Origin: Streptomyces griseoloalbus
Lineage (GTDB): Bacteria > Actinomycetota > Actinomycetes > Streptomycetales > Streptomycetaceae
Direction of reading: 5' to 3'
Assembly: GCA_014650015.1 (NCBI GenBank)
Contig: BMUD01000022.1
Coordinates: forward strand, 1 to 64,000
Length of the DNA: 64,000 nt
Part shown: positions 17,678-25,534 of the stretch, piece by piece
Layout of the letters: every line of letters starts with the position of its first letter
How positions within the stretch are numbered: position 1 is the stretch's first letter
Notes under the pieces: generated by a model
Told to the model about the DNA's origin: nothing
Seen by the model: only the letters and a program-made list of their open reading frames with translations
The model's database searches: none
Made by a program: the position numbers and the translations under genes

Positions 17678-18952
17678 CTACGGCACGCCGAGCTCGAACA
17701 GGACGTATCCCGCGTACGACCCGGAGGCCAGGGCCGCCGTGCCCAGCACCGTGGCCAGCGAGGGCCACTTCAGCCGGCGCATGGCCAGCGCGAGCGGGAT
17801 GAACAGCGGGAACAGCGGGAGCAGATAGCGGGAGACGTTGCCGAAGTACTGCTGGGTGGCCATCACCATCAGGTACGACAGCACCGTGTAGACGACGAGC
17901 ACGGCGGGTGGGCGCAGCCGCAGCAGCAGCACCGTCAGCACCGGCACCAGCAGCACCACCCCGACCCCGATCGTGTCCTCCAGGGGCATGGCGAACAGGT
18001 AGTCGAAGTGCCCCACGGGCACGGAGGTGAGCACGTCGAGGGTGTGCCGGCCGTAGTCGAACTTGTGGGCCCAGGCGCCGTCCTGGAGCTTGTTGTAGCC
18101 GCCCCAGTCGCCCATGCGGTATCCGACCCAGCCCAGGTAGCCGGCCGCGCCCAGCGGGGCGATCACCACCGCGATCAGCGGGCGGCGTATGCCCTCCTCA
18201 CGCCGCCACACCGCGAGCAGCCCGGCGACGGCGAGCGCGGCGACCAGGGTGACCGCGGTGGGCCGGGCCAGTCCGGCGGTGAAGGTCAGCACCCCGGCGG
18301 TGAGCCAGCGGCGGGTCATCACGGCATAGCAGGCCCACGCGGCCAGCGCCGTGTACACGGACTCGGAGTACACCGCCCACTCCGCGCCGGAACCGGGCCA
18401 CACCGCCCACAGGCCGACGGCGACCAGACCGGCCCTGCGCCCCCCGAGCCGGGCGGTGACGGCGTAGATGCCGAGCGCCGCGACGAAGGAGAACACGACG
18501 GACACGGCCATTCCGGCGCCGTACGGGCCGAGCCCCGTGACCTCCGAGACCATCCGCATCAGCGCCGGGTACAGCGGGAAGAACGCCGCCGAGTTGCCCT
18601 TGAGGGTGATCAGTCCGGTGGCGCCGGGCACCGGCTCCAGCGCCGGGTCGTAGCCGTGCAGGGCGATCTGCTGGTACCACCAGCCGTCCCAGCTGCCCAG
18701 TACGTCCCAGGTGTGGGCGCCGCCACCGAAGCGCGGATGCTTCTCGCGGAAGTCGCCCGCCGAGTCCAGCAGGTACATGAACACGGCGAAGCCCACGGAC
18801 TTCAGCACGCCGTACATCGCGAGGACGGGTCCGTAGTGCGCGGCGGCGCGGCGCAGCCGCTCGCGCGGGGCCGGGGAAGCCGGCGGGGGAAGGTCGGGCT
18901 CGGGCGCGGATGTCGGGGCCGGGCCGGCCTGGCTTGTCCCAACGGTGGTCAT
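17678..18952 (-). CDS. Polyprenyl-phosphate-mannose-dependent membrane mannosyltransferase (PIG-V-like)
   Basis: A 424-residue multi-spanning membrane protein with many hydrophobic helices. The N-terminal cytosolic stretch is Pro-rich. The luminal-type motif WDVLGSWDGWWYQQIALHGYDP and the following NSAAFFPLYPALMRMV match the PIG-V/GT-C mannosyltransferase group, which uses lipid-linked mannose. The ATG at 18952 overlaps the stop of the upstream gene (ATGA), tying it to a GT2-GtrA protein that should make the lipid-linked donor. A longer upstream in-frame reading is antisense-type translation and was discarded. The acceptor (glycoprotein, lipoglycan or other) is unknown. Confidence 0.8.
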   Translation of the reverse strand: MTTVGTSQAGPAPTSAPEPDLPPPASPAPRERLRRAAAHYGPVLAMYGVLKSVGFAVFMYLLDSAGDFREKHPRFGGGAHTWDVLGSWDGWWYQQIALHGYDPALEPVPGATGLITLKGNSAAFFPLYPALMRMVSEVTGLGPYGAGMAVSVVFSFVAALGIYAVTARLGGRRAGLVAVGLWAVWPGSGAEWAVYSESVYTALAAWACYAVMTRRWLTAGVLTFTAGLARPTAVTLVAALAVAGLLAVWRREEGIRRPLIAVVIAPLGAAGYLGWVGYRMGDWGGYNKLQDGAWAHKFDYGRHTLDVLTSVPVGHFDYLFAMPLEDTIGVGVVLLVPVLTVLLLRLRPPAVLVVYTVLSYLMVMATQQYFGNVSRYLLPLFPLFIPLALAMRRLKWPSLATVLGTAALASGSYAGYVLFELGVP

Positions 18953-20247
18953 GAGGTGGAGGGTCCTGTCGAACGGCGGGAGCGGTGGCCGGGGAACACC
19001 CAGGCCCGCAGGAGGAGGAAGCGCAGCAGGGTGGCGGCGAGGTTGGCGGCGATCAGCGTCAGCAGCTCCACGCGGGGGCCGGCCCCGGGCGCGGTGCTGT
19101 GCAGGGCGGCCAGCGAACCGCTGGTGAGGGTGAGGCCGACCAGGAAGGCCACCAGGCCCTTGAGCTGGTGGCGCAGCACGTCGCCGCGGCCCCGCACCCC
19201 GAAGGTGAGCCGCCGGTTCGCGGCGGTGTTGGCGACGGCGCTGGCCAGCAGGGCGAGCGCGTTGGCCGCCTGGGCGCCCGTCGCGGGCCGGAGCATGCTG
19301 TAGAGCAGCAGGTAGAACAGCGTGCTGGCGACGCCGACGGCGGCGAAGCGGAGCAGCTGGGGAACCAGGGCGGGCGGCAGCCCCGCGGCCTCGTCGAGCC
19401 CTTCGGCGCGGCGCAGTGCGGCCAGGGGCAGCCGCCCGCCGGCCAGCGCACGCCCGAGCCGGGCCATGCCGCGCAGGTCCGCCAGCGCCGTCGCCAGGAT
19501 GTCCACCCGGCTGTCGGGGTCGTCCACCCAGTCCACCGGGACCTCGTGGATGCGCAGCCCGGCCCGCTCGGCTATCACCAGCATCTCCGTGTCGAAGAAC
19601 CACTCCCGGTCCTCGACCAGCGGCAGCAGCCGCTCGGCGACGTCCCGCCGCACCGCCTTGAAGCCGCACTGCGCGTCCGAGAACCCGACGGCGAGGGTGC
19701 CGCGCAGCAGCCCGTTGTAGCAGCGGGAGATGAACTCCCGCTTCGGCCCGCGCACCACCGTGGAGCCGCGGGCCAGCCGGGTGCCGATCGCGATGTCCGA
19801 GTGCCCGGAGATCAACGGGGCCACCAGCGGCAGCAGGGCCGCGAGATCGGTGGACAGGTCCACGTCCAGGTAGGCGAGCACCGGGGCGGACGACCGCGAC
19901 CAGGCGGTGTGCAGGGCCCGGCCGCGCCCCTTCTCGGCCAGCCGTATCCAGTCGGTCCCGGGCAGCTCCCCGGCCAGGCGCTCGGCGATCCGCGGGGTGC
20001 GGTCCGTGCTGGCGTTGTCGGCGATGGTGATCCGGAAGGGATAGGGGAAGGTTTCCGCGAGGTGCGCGTGGAGCCGACGGACGCAGGGCTCCAGGTCGTT
20101 CTCCTCGTTGTGCACGGGCACGACCACGTCCAGGACGGGTGCCGGGTGGTGCGCCGGCAGCGGCGCCCGGCGCGGCAGCGCCACCAGGGCCGCGGACGTG
20201 GCGGATGTGCGGCGGTCGATCGGTGTCGACCGCCTCGCGGTTCTCAT
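18949..20247 (-). CDS. GT2 dolichyl-phosphate-mannose synthase-like / GtrA fusion
   Basis: A 432-residue fusion. Residues about 35-270 form a GT2 glycosyltransferase: VVVPVHNEENDLEPCV, IADNASTDRTPRIAE, the DxD motif in YLDVDLSTD, and DAQCGFKAVRRD. About residue 300 onward is a GtrA membrane domain (LLRFAAVGVASTLFYLLLYS) with four likely helices. GT2 proteins of this type transfer a sugar, usually mannose, to polyprenyl phosphate, and GtrA helps place or flip the product. The downstream overlapping GT-C gene would consume it. Start chosen at ATG 20247 with GGAAAGAGA upstream. Sugar specificity is inferred, not seen. Confidence 0.87.
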   Translation of the reverse strand: MRTARRSTPIDRRTSATSAALVALPRRAPLPAHHPAPVLDVVVPVHNEENDLEPCVRRLHAHLAETFPYPFRITIADNASTDRTPRIAERLAGELPGTDWIRLAEKGRGRALHTAWSRSSAPVLAYLDVDLSTDLAALLPLVAPLISGHSDIAIGTRLARGSTVVRGPKREFISRCYNGLLRGTLAVGFSDAQCGFKAVRRDVAERLLPLVEDREWFFDTEMLVIAERAGLRIHEVPVDWVDDPDSRVDILATALADLRGMARLGRALAGGRLPLAALRRAEGLDEAAGLPPALVPQLLRFAAVGVASTLFYLLLYSMLRPATGAQAANALALLASAVANTAANRRLTFGVRGRGDVLRHQLKGLVAFLVGLTLTSGSLAALHSTAPGAGPRVELLTLIAANLAATLLRFLLLRAWVFPGHRSRRSTGPSTS

Positions 20248-20384
20248 GACGGGATCACGGTCTCTTTCCGGCGTACGGCAGGGCAGGGGCCCCGGTGGGG
20301 GCATGCCTCGGGCGCCCGAGGTGGGTGGTCGGGTGGAACGGCCGGGGGCGGGGTCGCCCACGGGCAGGGTCGGCGGTGCGGTCG

Positions 20385-20903
20385 CTAACCGCTGCCGGCC
20401 GATGCGTCACCGGCCGAGGCGGAGGGCCCTCGCGCCGGCTCCGTCGACGGTGGGGCGGTCGGCGGCAGGGAGGAGACCGGAGGAGTCCGGGGTGTCGTCG
20501 TCCGGCTGCCGGCGCCGGGCGTGGCGGACGGCGGGGGAGAGGTCGGCGTGCCGCCGTACCCGGGTGCCGTGGTGCCGGACATCGTGGTCCCGGGCGTGCT
20601 CGTGGGTGGCTGGGACGTGCTCGGGGCGGACGTCGTCGGCGTCGGGGGTGCCGGGGGCGGCGTCGGGCTGGTCGCCGGCAGGGGCCGGTGGTCGGCGGGC
20701 CGGGAGCCGGTGGCCGGCAGCAGCGCCAGCCCGATGCCGAGCCCGGTCACCGCGAGCGCCGAGCCCCCGGCCTTCCACAGCGTCCGGGACCGGCGGCGGG
20801 CCCGGATGCCGTCGTACAGGCGCCGCCGGCTCTCGGGCGCGAAGGGGGCCTGCTGCCGGGAGTCGCGCATCATGCGCGTCAGCTCCCGCTCGAAGTCGTC
20901 CAT
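20385..20903 (-). CDS. Ser/Thr/Pro-rich single-span membrane protein paired with sigma factor
   Basis: A 172-residue protein with a cytosolic N-terminus (MDDFERELTRMMRDS...), a hydrophobic segment ALAVTGLGIGLALL near residues 47-60, and an extracytoplasmic tail of ~110 residues made almost only of Pro, Thr, Ser, Gly and Ala. It lies 11 bp after a SigE-family sigma gene and is probably its membrane regulator. The zinc-binding HxxxCxxC motif of ZAS anti-sigma factors is absent. A GTG overlapping the sigma stop (20918) is possible, but the ATG at 20903 has a GGGGAG ribosome site. I do not recognise a named family. Confidence 0.75.
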   Translation of the reverse strand: MDDFERELTRMMRDSRQQAPFAPESRRRLYDGIRARRRSRTLWKAGGSALAVTGLGIGLALLPATGSRPADHRPLPATSPTPPPAPPTPTTSAPSTSQPPTSTPGTTMSGTTAPGYGGTPTSPPPSATPGAGSRTTTPRTPPVSSLPPTAPPSTEPARGPSASAGDASAGSG

Positions 20904-20914
20904 CGCTTCTCCCC

Positions 20915-21421
20915 TCACCTCACGGGCCTGACGGAGTCGGACAGGATCTGCCGCAGCCGCGCCACTCCACGCGACGCGTGGGAGCGGGCGGTGCCCACCG
21001 GACAGCCGAGGGCCTGTGCCACCTGGCTCTCCGGCAGGTCCTCGCAGTAGCGCAGCACCACCGCGGCCCGCTGCCGGGGCGGCAGCAGGGCCAGCGCGGC
21101 CTCCAGCCGCGAGCGTTCCGCGACGGCCGAGGAGAAGTCGCCCGGTCCGGGCCGGTCGGGCAGTTCACCCATCGGTCGCTCCCCCCACCAGCGCCGCCGG
21201 GCCGAACGGGCGGCCATCCGCACCAGGATCTGGCGCACATAGGCATCGGGGGCCTGTTCGGCGACCTTCGGCCAGGCGAACCACAGCTTCACCAGGGCCT
21301 CCTGGACGAGGTCCTCGGCGCGCTGCCGGTCGCCGCCGGTCAGCAGCCGCGCGACATGGAGCAGCGTCGACCAACGGGCGGCCACGAACTCGTCGAAGCC
21401 GTCGGCCCGAAACCGCTCCAT
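20915..21421 (-). CDS. SigE-family ECF RNA polymerase sigma factor
   Basis: A 168-residue two-domain sigma factor. Region 2 spans FVAARWSTLLHVARLLTGGDRQRAEDLVQEALVKLWF; region 4 is ALALLPPRQRAAVVLRYCEDLPESQVAQALGCPVGTARSHASRGVARLR. The layout and length match the actinobacterial SigE-family ECF group. ATG 21421 gives the expected N-terminus; a TTG eight codons upstream is possible. The downstream membrane protein is presumably the cognate regulator. Upstream lies a large hairpin that separates it from the preceding gene, so it probably has its own promoter in 21422-21528. Confidence 0.9.
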   Translation of the reverse strand: MERFRADGFDEFVAARWSTLLHVARLLTGGDRQRAEDLVQEALVKLWFAWPKVAEQAPDAYVRQILVRMAARSARRRWWGERPMGELPDRPGPGDFSSAVAERSRLEAALALLPPRQRAAVVLRYCEDLPESQVAQALGCPVGTARSHASRGVARLRQILSDSVRPVR

Positions 21422-21528
21422 TCCCACCGCCCCGCGTTCGAACAACCTCTTGCACCTCAGACAAAGACTCTTGGCCCCGCGAAACGATGCACCGAAGCGC
21501 TGTGATCCACCTCACCTCGCACACGCGT

Positions 21529-21590
21529 AGGGGCGGGTCGTGCCCCCACGACCGCGTCGGAAGCGGTCGAGGGGAGCGCGACCCGCCCCT
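21529..21590. terminator. Long compound hairpin
   Basis: A 12-bp perfect outer stem (AGGGGCGGGTCG 21529-21540 with 21579-21590) encloses a 7-bp inner stem CGACCGC/GCGGTCG (21549-21555 and 21563-21569, loop 7 nt) plus a possible CCCC/GGGG step. It starts 27 bp after the stop of the 116-residue gene transcribed toward it. Probably a terminator; a structured leader for the sigma transcript is less likely because it lies ~110 bp upstream. Confidence 0.6.
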
Positions 21591-21616
21591 GTACGGCGGG
21601 CGGTGGCCGGTCCTGC

Positions 21617-21967
21617 CTACGTACGGTCACCCTTCGGCTTGCCCCGCTGGTCCGGGGTGCCGTGCGGCGGCGGGCCGAACGGCTGCGGCGAGGTCGCCGG
21701 TGAGACCGGGGACCCGGCACGGCCGGTGCCCTGCTCGGGGCGCAGCGCGTCCGGGTCGCCGGAGGTCGGCTCGGCGCCCCCGCGCAACTGCTCCAGCCGG
21801 GCCGTCAGCAGTTCGGTCACCGGAACCCGGTCGGCGTGCGAGCGCTCGTAGGCCAGCAGCTCCTCGACCTCGTCCGCGGACAGCGAGCGGACGCGGCTCT
21901 CCAGCCCGCCGAGGGGCAGATGGTCGTAGTCCGGCAGCGGCAGGGTGTTGCGGGCGGGATCCGCCAT
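21617..21967 (-). CDS. Conserved hypothetical protein, 116 residues
   Basis: The N-terminal half resembles a short helical domain: LPDYDHLPLGGLESRVRSLSADEVEELLAYERSHADRVPVTELLTARLEQL. The C-terminal ~45 residues are Pro/Gly-rich and low in complexity. I recognise no catalytic motif, signal peptide or membrane span. Proteins of this pattern occur widely in Streptomyces without an assigned role; an SADEVEELLAYE segment recalls lipid droplet/envelope-associated helical proteins but the match is weak. ATG 21967 follows GGGAAGTGAG; a GTG three codons earlier is possible. It follows a DUF6479-like gene on the same strand (60 bp gap), so the two may be co-transcribed. Confidence 0.65.
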   Translation of the reverse strand: MADPARNTLPLPDYDHLPLGGLESRVRSLSADEVEELLAYERSHADRVPVTELLTARLEQLRGGAEPTSGDPDALRPEQGTGRAGSPVSPATSPQPFGPPPHGTPDQRGKPKGDRT

Positions 21968-22027
21968 GGTTCTCACTTCCCTGTGTACGACGTTGCGAGG
22001 GCGTCGGTGGCCCGGGGGAGCGGACGG

Positions 22028-22408
22028 TCAGTGGCGGCCCGGACCTCCGCTGCCGAACCCCCCGCTGCCGCCCTCGTCCCAGCGCGGCCGCTCCTGCGAC
22101 GCGCTCGTGCGGCTCCCGGCGTTGCCGTGGTCCTTGAGCTGGTGCGGTGACAGGCGCTCGTCGCTTCTGGGCATCTCGTCCGGCTCCCGCCGCTCCCGGA
22201 CCTCGTGGACCGGGCCGCCCTCCGGCATCCGGGGCTGCTCATCGGGCCGGGGCCGGCGCACCGTGCTCTTCCTGACCCGGCGGCTGCCGAAGACGAACAT
22301 GCCGATCAGCAGCGCCAGGACCACCACACCCGCCACTATGAGTCCGGCACCGAGGGCGCCGCGGCCCGCCGCGAGGTCGGCCGTTTCCATCCAAGAGGTG
22401 TTCATCAT
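22028..22408 (-). CDS. DUF6479-like small membrane protein
   Basis: 126 residues: a short N-terminus (MMNTSWMETADLAAGRG), one strong transmembrane helix (ALGAGLIVAGVVVLALLIGMFVFG), then a basic, highly charged cytosolic tail (SRRVRKSTVRRPRPDEQP) ending in a Gly-rich stretch (DEGGSGGFGSGGPGRH). This single-span plus charged-tail arrangement matches the DUF6479 proteins of Streptomyces; function unknown. Two adjacent ATG codons (22408, 22405) could start it. The next gene downstream on this strand is the 116-residue hypothetical. The divergent neighbour is a Cys-rich copper-binding protein. Confidence 0.7.
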   Translation of the reverse strand: MMNTSWMETADLAAGRGALGAGLIVAGVVVLALLIGMFVFGSRRVRKSTVRRPRPDEQPRMPEGGPVHEVRERREPDEMPRSDERLSPHQLKDHGNAGSRTSASQERPRWDEGGSGGFGSGGPGRH

Positions 22409-22709
22409 GGCTCGCGGGTACCCCCGGTCCTGGTCACGAACCGGCTCACCTCGCCGTGACGCACGCGGCGTCCGGGTGCGGTTCGCCTCGCGGATCCCCT
22501 CGTCGTCCGCGGCCGCCCCTCGATGTCGGGGCGCCGGGCGGACGCCGCACAGAAGCCCCATCGGATGCTTCGTTCGAGGCCTGTTCGTCTTCGCCGTCGC
22601 TCTACTGCTCCACGGCCGGCCCGCGGGCCCCGGTCGGGCCCCGGGAAGCCGTGCGGAACCCGTGCGGGCACCGGGTTTGACCGCCGTGGCCGCGGCTACC
22701 CGCTGCGGT
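22409..22709. other. Divergent intergenic region
   Basis: A ~300-bp gap between the DUF6479-like gene and the Cys-rich protein. A + frame is open through it (residues GLFVFAVALLLHG look membrane-like) but codon use and the lack of a start with ribosome site make coding doubtful. Promoters for both divergent genes should lie here; I see no clear operator. Confidence 0.35.
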
Positions 22710-23081
22710 GTGACGACGACATCGCAGCAGGAGCTGTTCCGGTTTCTGGAGGACCGTTTCGCCTGTGCCCAGGCGTGCACCGAATGCGCGCGGGCCTGTG
22801 CGATGCGGGCGAGTCTCGTGGACCCGGACGGCGCCGAGAAGCAGGAACTCGTACGACGCAAGGGCATCCTGTGCGCGGAGGTGTGCGACGCGACCTGCCG
22901 GGTGCTGTCCGAGCAGAACCAGGTGGACGAGGCGACCATCCGGATCCAGGTGGAGTGGTGCCGGCAGGTGTGCCTGGAGAGCGCGCAGACGTTCGACGAG
23001 CACTCCGGGGCGGAACAGGCGGCACAGGCGTGCCGCGCCTGCGCACGGGCCTGCACGGAATTCCTCGCCACCTTGAACTGA
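22710..23081 (+). CDS. Four-helix-bundle copper-binding protein (DUF326/Csp-like)
   Basis: A 123-residue cysteine-rich protein with 12 Cys arranged helix by helix: CAQACTECARAC, CAEVCDATC, CRQVC and CRACARAC. This is the pattern of the DUF326/copper storage protein (Csp) family, in which Cys residues line the core of a four-helix bundle and hold many Cu(I) ions. No signal peptide is visible from the chosen start, so it should be cytosolic (Csp3-like). The GTG start at 22710 is uncertain; an in-frame GTG at 22686 exists and neither has a strong ribosome site. No copper exporter or CsoR regulator adjoins it. Confidence 0.85.
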   Translation: MTTTSQQELFRFLEDRFACAQACTECARACAMRASLVDPDGAEKQELVRRKGILCAEVCDATCRVLSEQNQVDEATIRIQVEWCRQVCLESAQTFDEHSGAEQAAQACRACARACTEFLATLN

Positions 23082-23211
23082 CCGGCCGAGGGGACCGCGG
23101 AGCCGCACGGCGGGGGACGCGCCCGGCCCCGTACAAACTCGGGCGAGTTGTCGCCATACTGGACGAGCCAGGGGAGGGCGCGACGGACTGCGACGGGGGC
23201 GGGCTGAGGAG

Positions 23212-25485
23212 ATGGGGGACAGCGGGCTGATTCACGGCCGGTACCGGCTGTTGGACCGGATCGGGCGCGGCGGCATGGGGGAGGTGTGGCGGGCACGGGA
23301 CGAGTCACTGGGGCGGCAGGTCGCCGTCAAGTGCCTCAAGCCCCTGGCCCCGCAGCACGATCAGTCGTTCAGCCGGGTGCTGCGCGAGCGGTTCCGCCGT
23401 GAGGCGCGGGTGGCCGCGGCCCTGCAGCACCGCGGGATCACCGTCGTGCACGACTTCGGGGAGTCCGAGGGCGTGCTGTATCTGGTGATGGAACTGCTCC
23501 AGGGCCGCGACCTGAGCCAGCTCCTGGAGGACAACAAGCAGCATCCGCTGCCGGTGGACGAGGTGGTGGAGATCGCCGAGCAGGTCGCCGCCGCGCTCGC
23601 CTACACGCATGACCAGGGCATCGTGCACCGGGACCTCAAGCCCGCCAACATCGTGCGGCTGGACGACGGCACCGTGAAGATCTGCGACTTCGGCATCGCC
23701 CGGCTCGGCCACGACATCGGCTTCACGTCCCGGCTGACCGGCACCGGCGTCGCCATGGGCACCCCGCACTACATGTCGCCGGAGCAGATCAGCGGCGCGG
23801 AGGTCGACCGGCGCAGCGACCTGTACTCCTTCGGATGTGTGTTGTACGAGATCGCCACCGGCGTACCGCCGTTCGACCTCGACGACGCCTGGGCGATCCT
23901 CGTCGGCCACCGCGACACACCGCCCCGGCCGCCGCGCGGCCACCGCGCCGAACTGCCCGAGCGGCTGGAGCGCATCATCCTGGACCTGCTGGCCAAGGAG
24001 CCCGGTGGACGGCCGGACAGCGCCCGCGAACTCGGCCGCCGCATCGAGGCGCTGCGGGCGGTGCCGGCCGCGGTGGCGGCCGGGCCGGGGCTCACCGGCC
24101 CGCCCGAGGCGACCGGGCGCGCGATCCGCGCGCCACGCGCCGGTGAGCCCGGGACGCCGGGGCGCGCGGCCCGGATGCCCTCCTGGACCCGCGGCATGAC
24201 CACCGGGCACAAGGCGGCCGGCACCGGACTGCGCACCACGCCGCCCGACCCGGCGGCCGGCCTGTCCGGCGAGTGGGTCGCCCGCCCCGAGACCGCCTCC
24301 CGCGCGCGGCCCGCACCGCGGGAGCGGCCCACCCCGTCACCGGAGGCGCTGACCGCCCTGGCCGGGCGGCACAACGCGGGCCTGAGCCTGGGACGCCTCG
24401 GCCGCTGGACGGAGGCGGGGGAGGTGCACCGCGCGGTCGCCGCCGAGCGCGAGCACCTGCTCGGCCCGGACCACCCCGACACCCTCGCCAGCCGCTACGA
24501 GGTCGCGTTCACCCTCAGCCGCACCGGCCGCGCCGCCGAAGCGCTGCGCGAGTACAAGCACGTGGCCGAGGCCCGCATCCGCGCGCTCGGCGCCGATCAT
24601 CCCGACACCCTCGCCGTCCGCCAGGAGATGGCGTACGTCCTCGCCCAGTCGGGCCGCCCCTTCGACGCCCACCAGGTCTATCTCTCGGTGCTCGCCGACC
24701 GCGAGCGGACCATGGGACCCGACCACCCCGACACCCTGCGCTGCCGCCACAACCTCGCGTTCAACCTCAGCAGGCTCGGCCGTCTGGAGGACTCGTACGG
24801 CATGGCGTGCGAGGTGGCCGCCGCCCGCGCCCGGGTGCTCGGGCCCGAGCACCCGGACACCCTCGTCACCCGGTACGAAGTCGCCTACACCCTCGGTCAG
24901 CTGGGCCGCTGGACGGAGGCCCTGGAGACCTACCGCGAGGTCGCCGAGGCCCGCGCCAGGGCCCTCGGCCCGGACCACGCCGACACCCTCGCGGCCCGCC
25001 ACGAGATCGGGATCGGCCTGGGCAGGCTCGGCCACACCGGCCAGGCCCTCGACCACTACCGGGGCCTGGTCGAGGACCGCACCCGCGTCCAGGGGCCCAG
25101 CCACCCCGAGACCCTGCGCGCCCGGCACGGCATCGGCGTCAACCTCGGCCGGCTCGGCCGCTGGGTGGAGGCCCTCGCCGAGTCCCGCGACGTGTGCGCC
25201 CTGCGGGAGCGCGTCCTCGGCGCCGACCACCCCGACACCCTGATCAGCCGCCGCGAGGTCGCCGTCGGCCTGGGCTGGCTGGGCCGCTGGGCGGAGGCAC
25301 TGACCGAGTACCGGCGGGTCGCCGAGACCCGTGAGCGCGTCCTCGGCGCGGACCACGCCGACACCCTCGCCGCCCGCAACGACGAGGCGCACTGCCTGGA
25401 CCGGCTGGGCCACGGCGCAGCGGCGGCCGAACTGTACCGCCGGGTGGCGGCACTGCGGCAGCAGCGGGCGGCCGGCGGGACCTGA
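23212..25485 (+). CDS. Ser/Thr protein kinase with C-terminal tetratricopeptide repeats
   Basis: 757 residues. Residues 10-270 form a Hanks-type kinase: glycine loop IGRGGMGEVWRA, catalytic Lys40 in VAVKCLK, HRDLKPANI with Asp141, DFGIARL, and YMSPEQI. No transmembrane span follows; a Pro/Ala-rich linker (about 275-375) leads into roughly nine 42-residue TPR-type repeats with the recurrent signature HPDTLxxRxExAxxLxxLGRxxEAL. Such repeats bind protein partners, so the kinase is soluble and probably scaffolded rather than a PASTA-type wall sensor. ATG 23212 follows TGAGGAG. Nothing nearby suggests its substrate. Confidence 0.92.
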   Translation: MGDSGLIHGRYRLLDRIGRGGMGEVWRARDESLGRQVAVKCLKPLAPQHDQSFSRVLRERFRREARVAAALQHRGITVVHDFGESEGVLYLVMELLQGRDLSQLLEDNKQHPLPVDEVVEIAEQVAAALAYTHDQGIVHRDLKPANIVRLDDGTVKICDFGIARLGHDIGFTSRLTGTGVAMGTPHYMSPEQISGAEVDRRSDLYSFGCVLYEIATGVPPFDLDDAWAILVGHRDTPPRPPRGHRAELPERLERIILDLLAKEPGGRPDSARELGRRIEALRAVPAAVAAGPGLTGPPEATGRAIRAPRAGEPGTPGRAARMPSWTRGMTTGHKAAGTGLRTTPPDPAAGLSGEWVARPETASRARPAPRERPTPSPEALTALAGRHNAGLSLGRLGRWTEAGEVHRAVAAEREHLLGPDHPDTLASRYEVAFTLSRTGRAAEALREYKHVAEARIRALGADHPDTLAVRQEMAYVLAQSGRPFDAHQVYLSVLADRERTMGPDHPDTLRCRHNLAFNLSRLGRLEDSYGMACEVAAARARVLGPEHPDTLVTRYEVAYTLGQLGRWTEALETYREVAEARARALGPDHADTLAARHEIGIGLGRLGHTGQALDHYRGLVEDRTRVQGPSHPETLRARHGIGVNLGRLGRWVEALAESRDVCALRERVLGADHPDTLISRREVAVGLGWLGRWAEALTEYRRVAETRERVLGADHADTLAARNDEAHCLDRLGHGAAAAELYRRVAALRQQRAAGGT

Positions 25486-25534
25486 CACCGGACCACGTCT
25501 GGCCGGTTGGGATCAGCGCGTGTTACGAAGAACC

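Noticed and set aside
24350-25480. CRISPR-like repeat array in the kinase 3' half
   Set aside because: The repeats are coding TPR units of 126 bp in phase, not short repeats with unique spacers.
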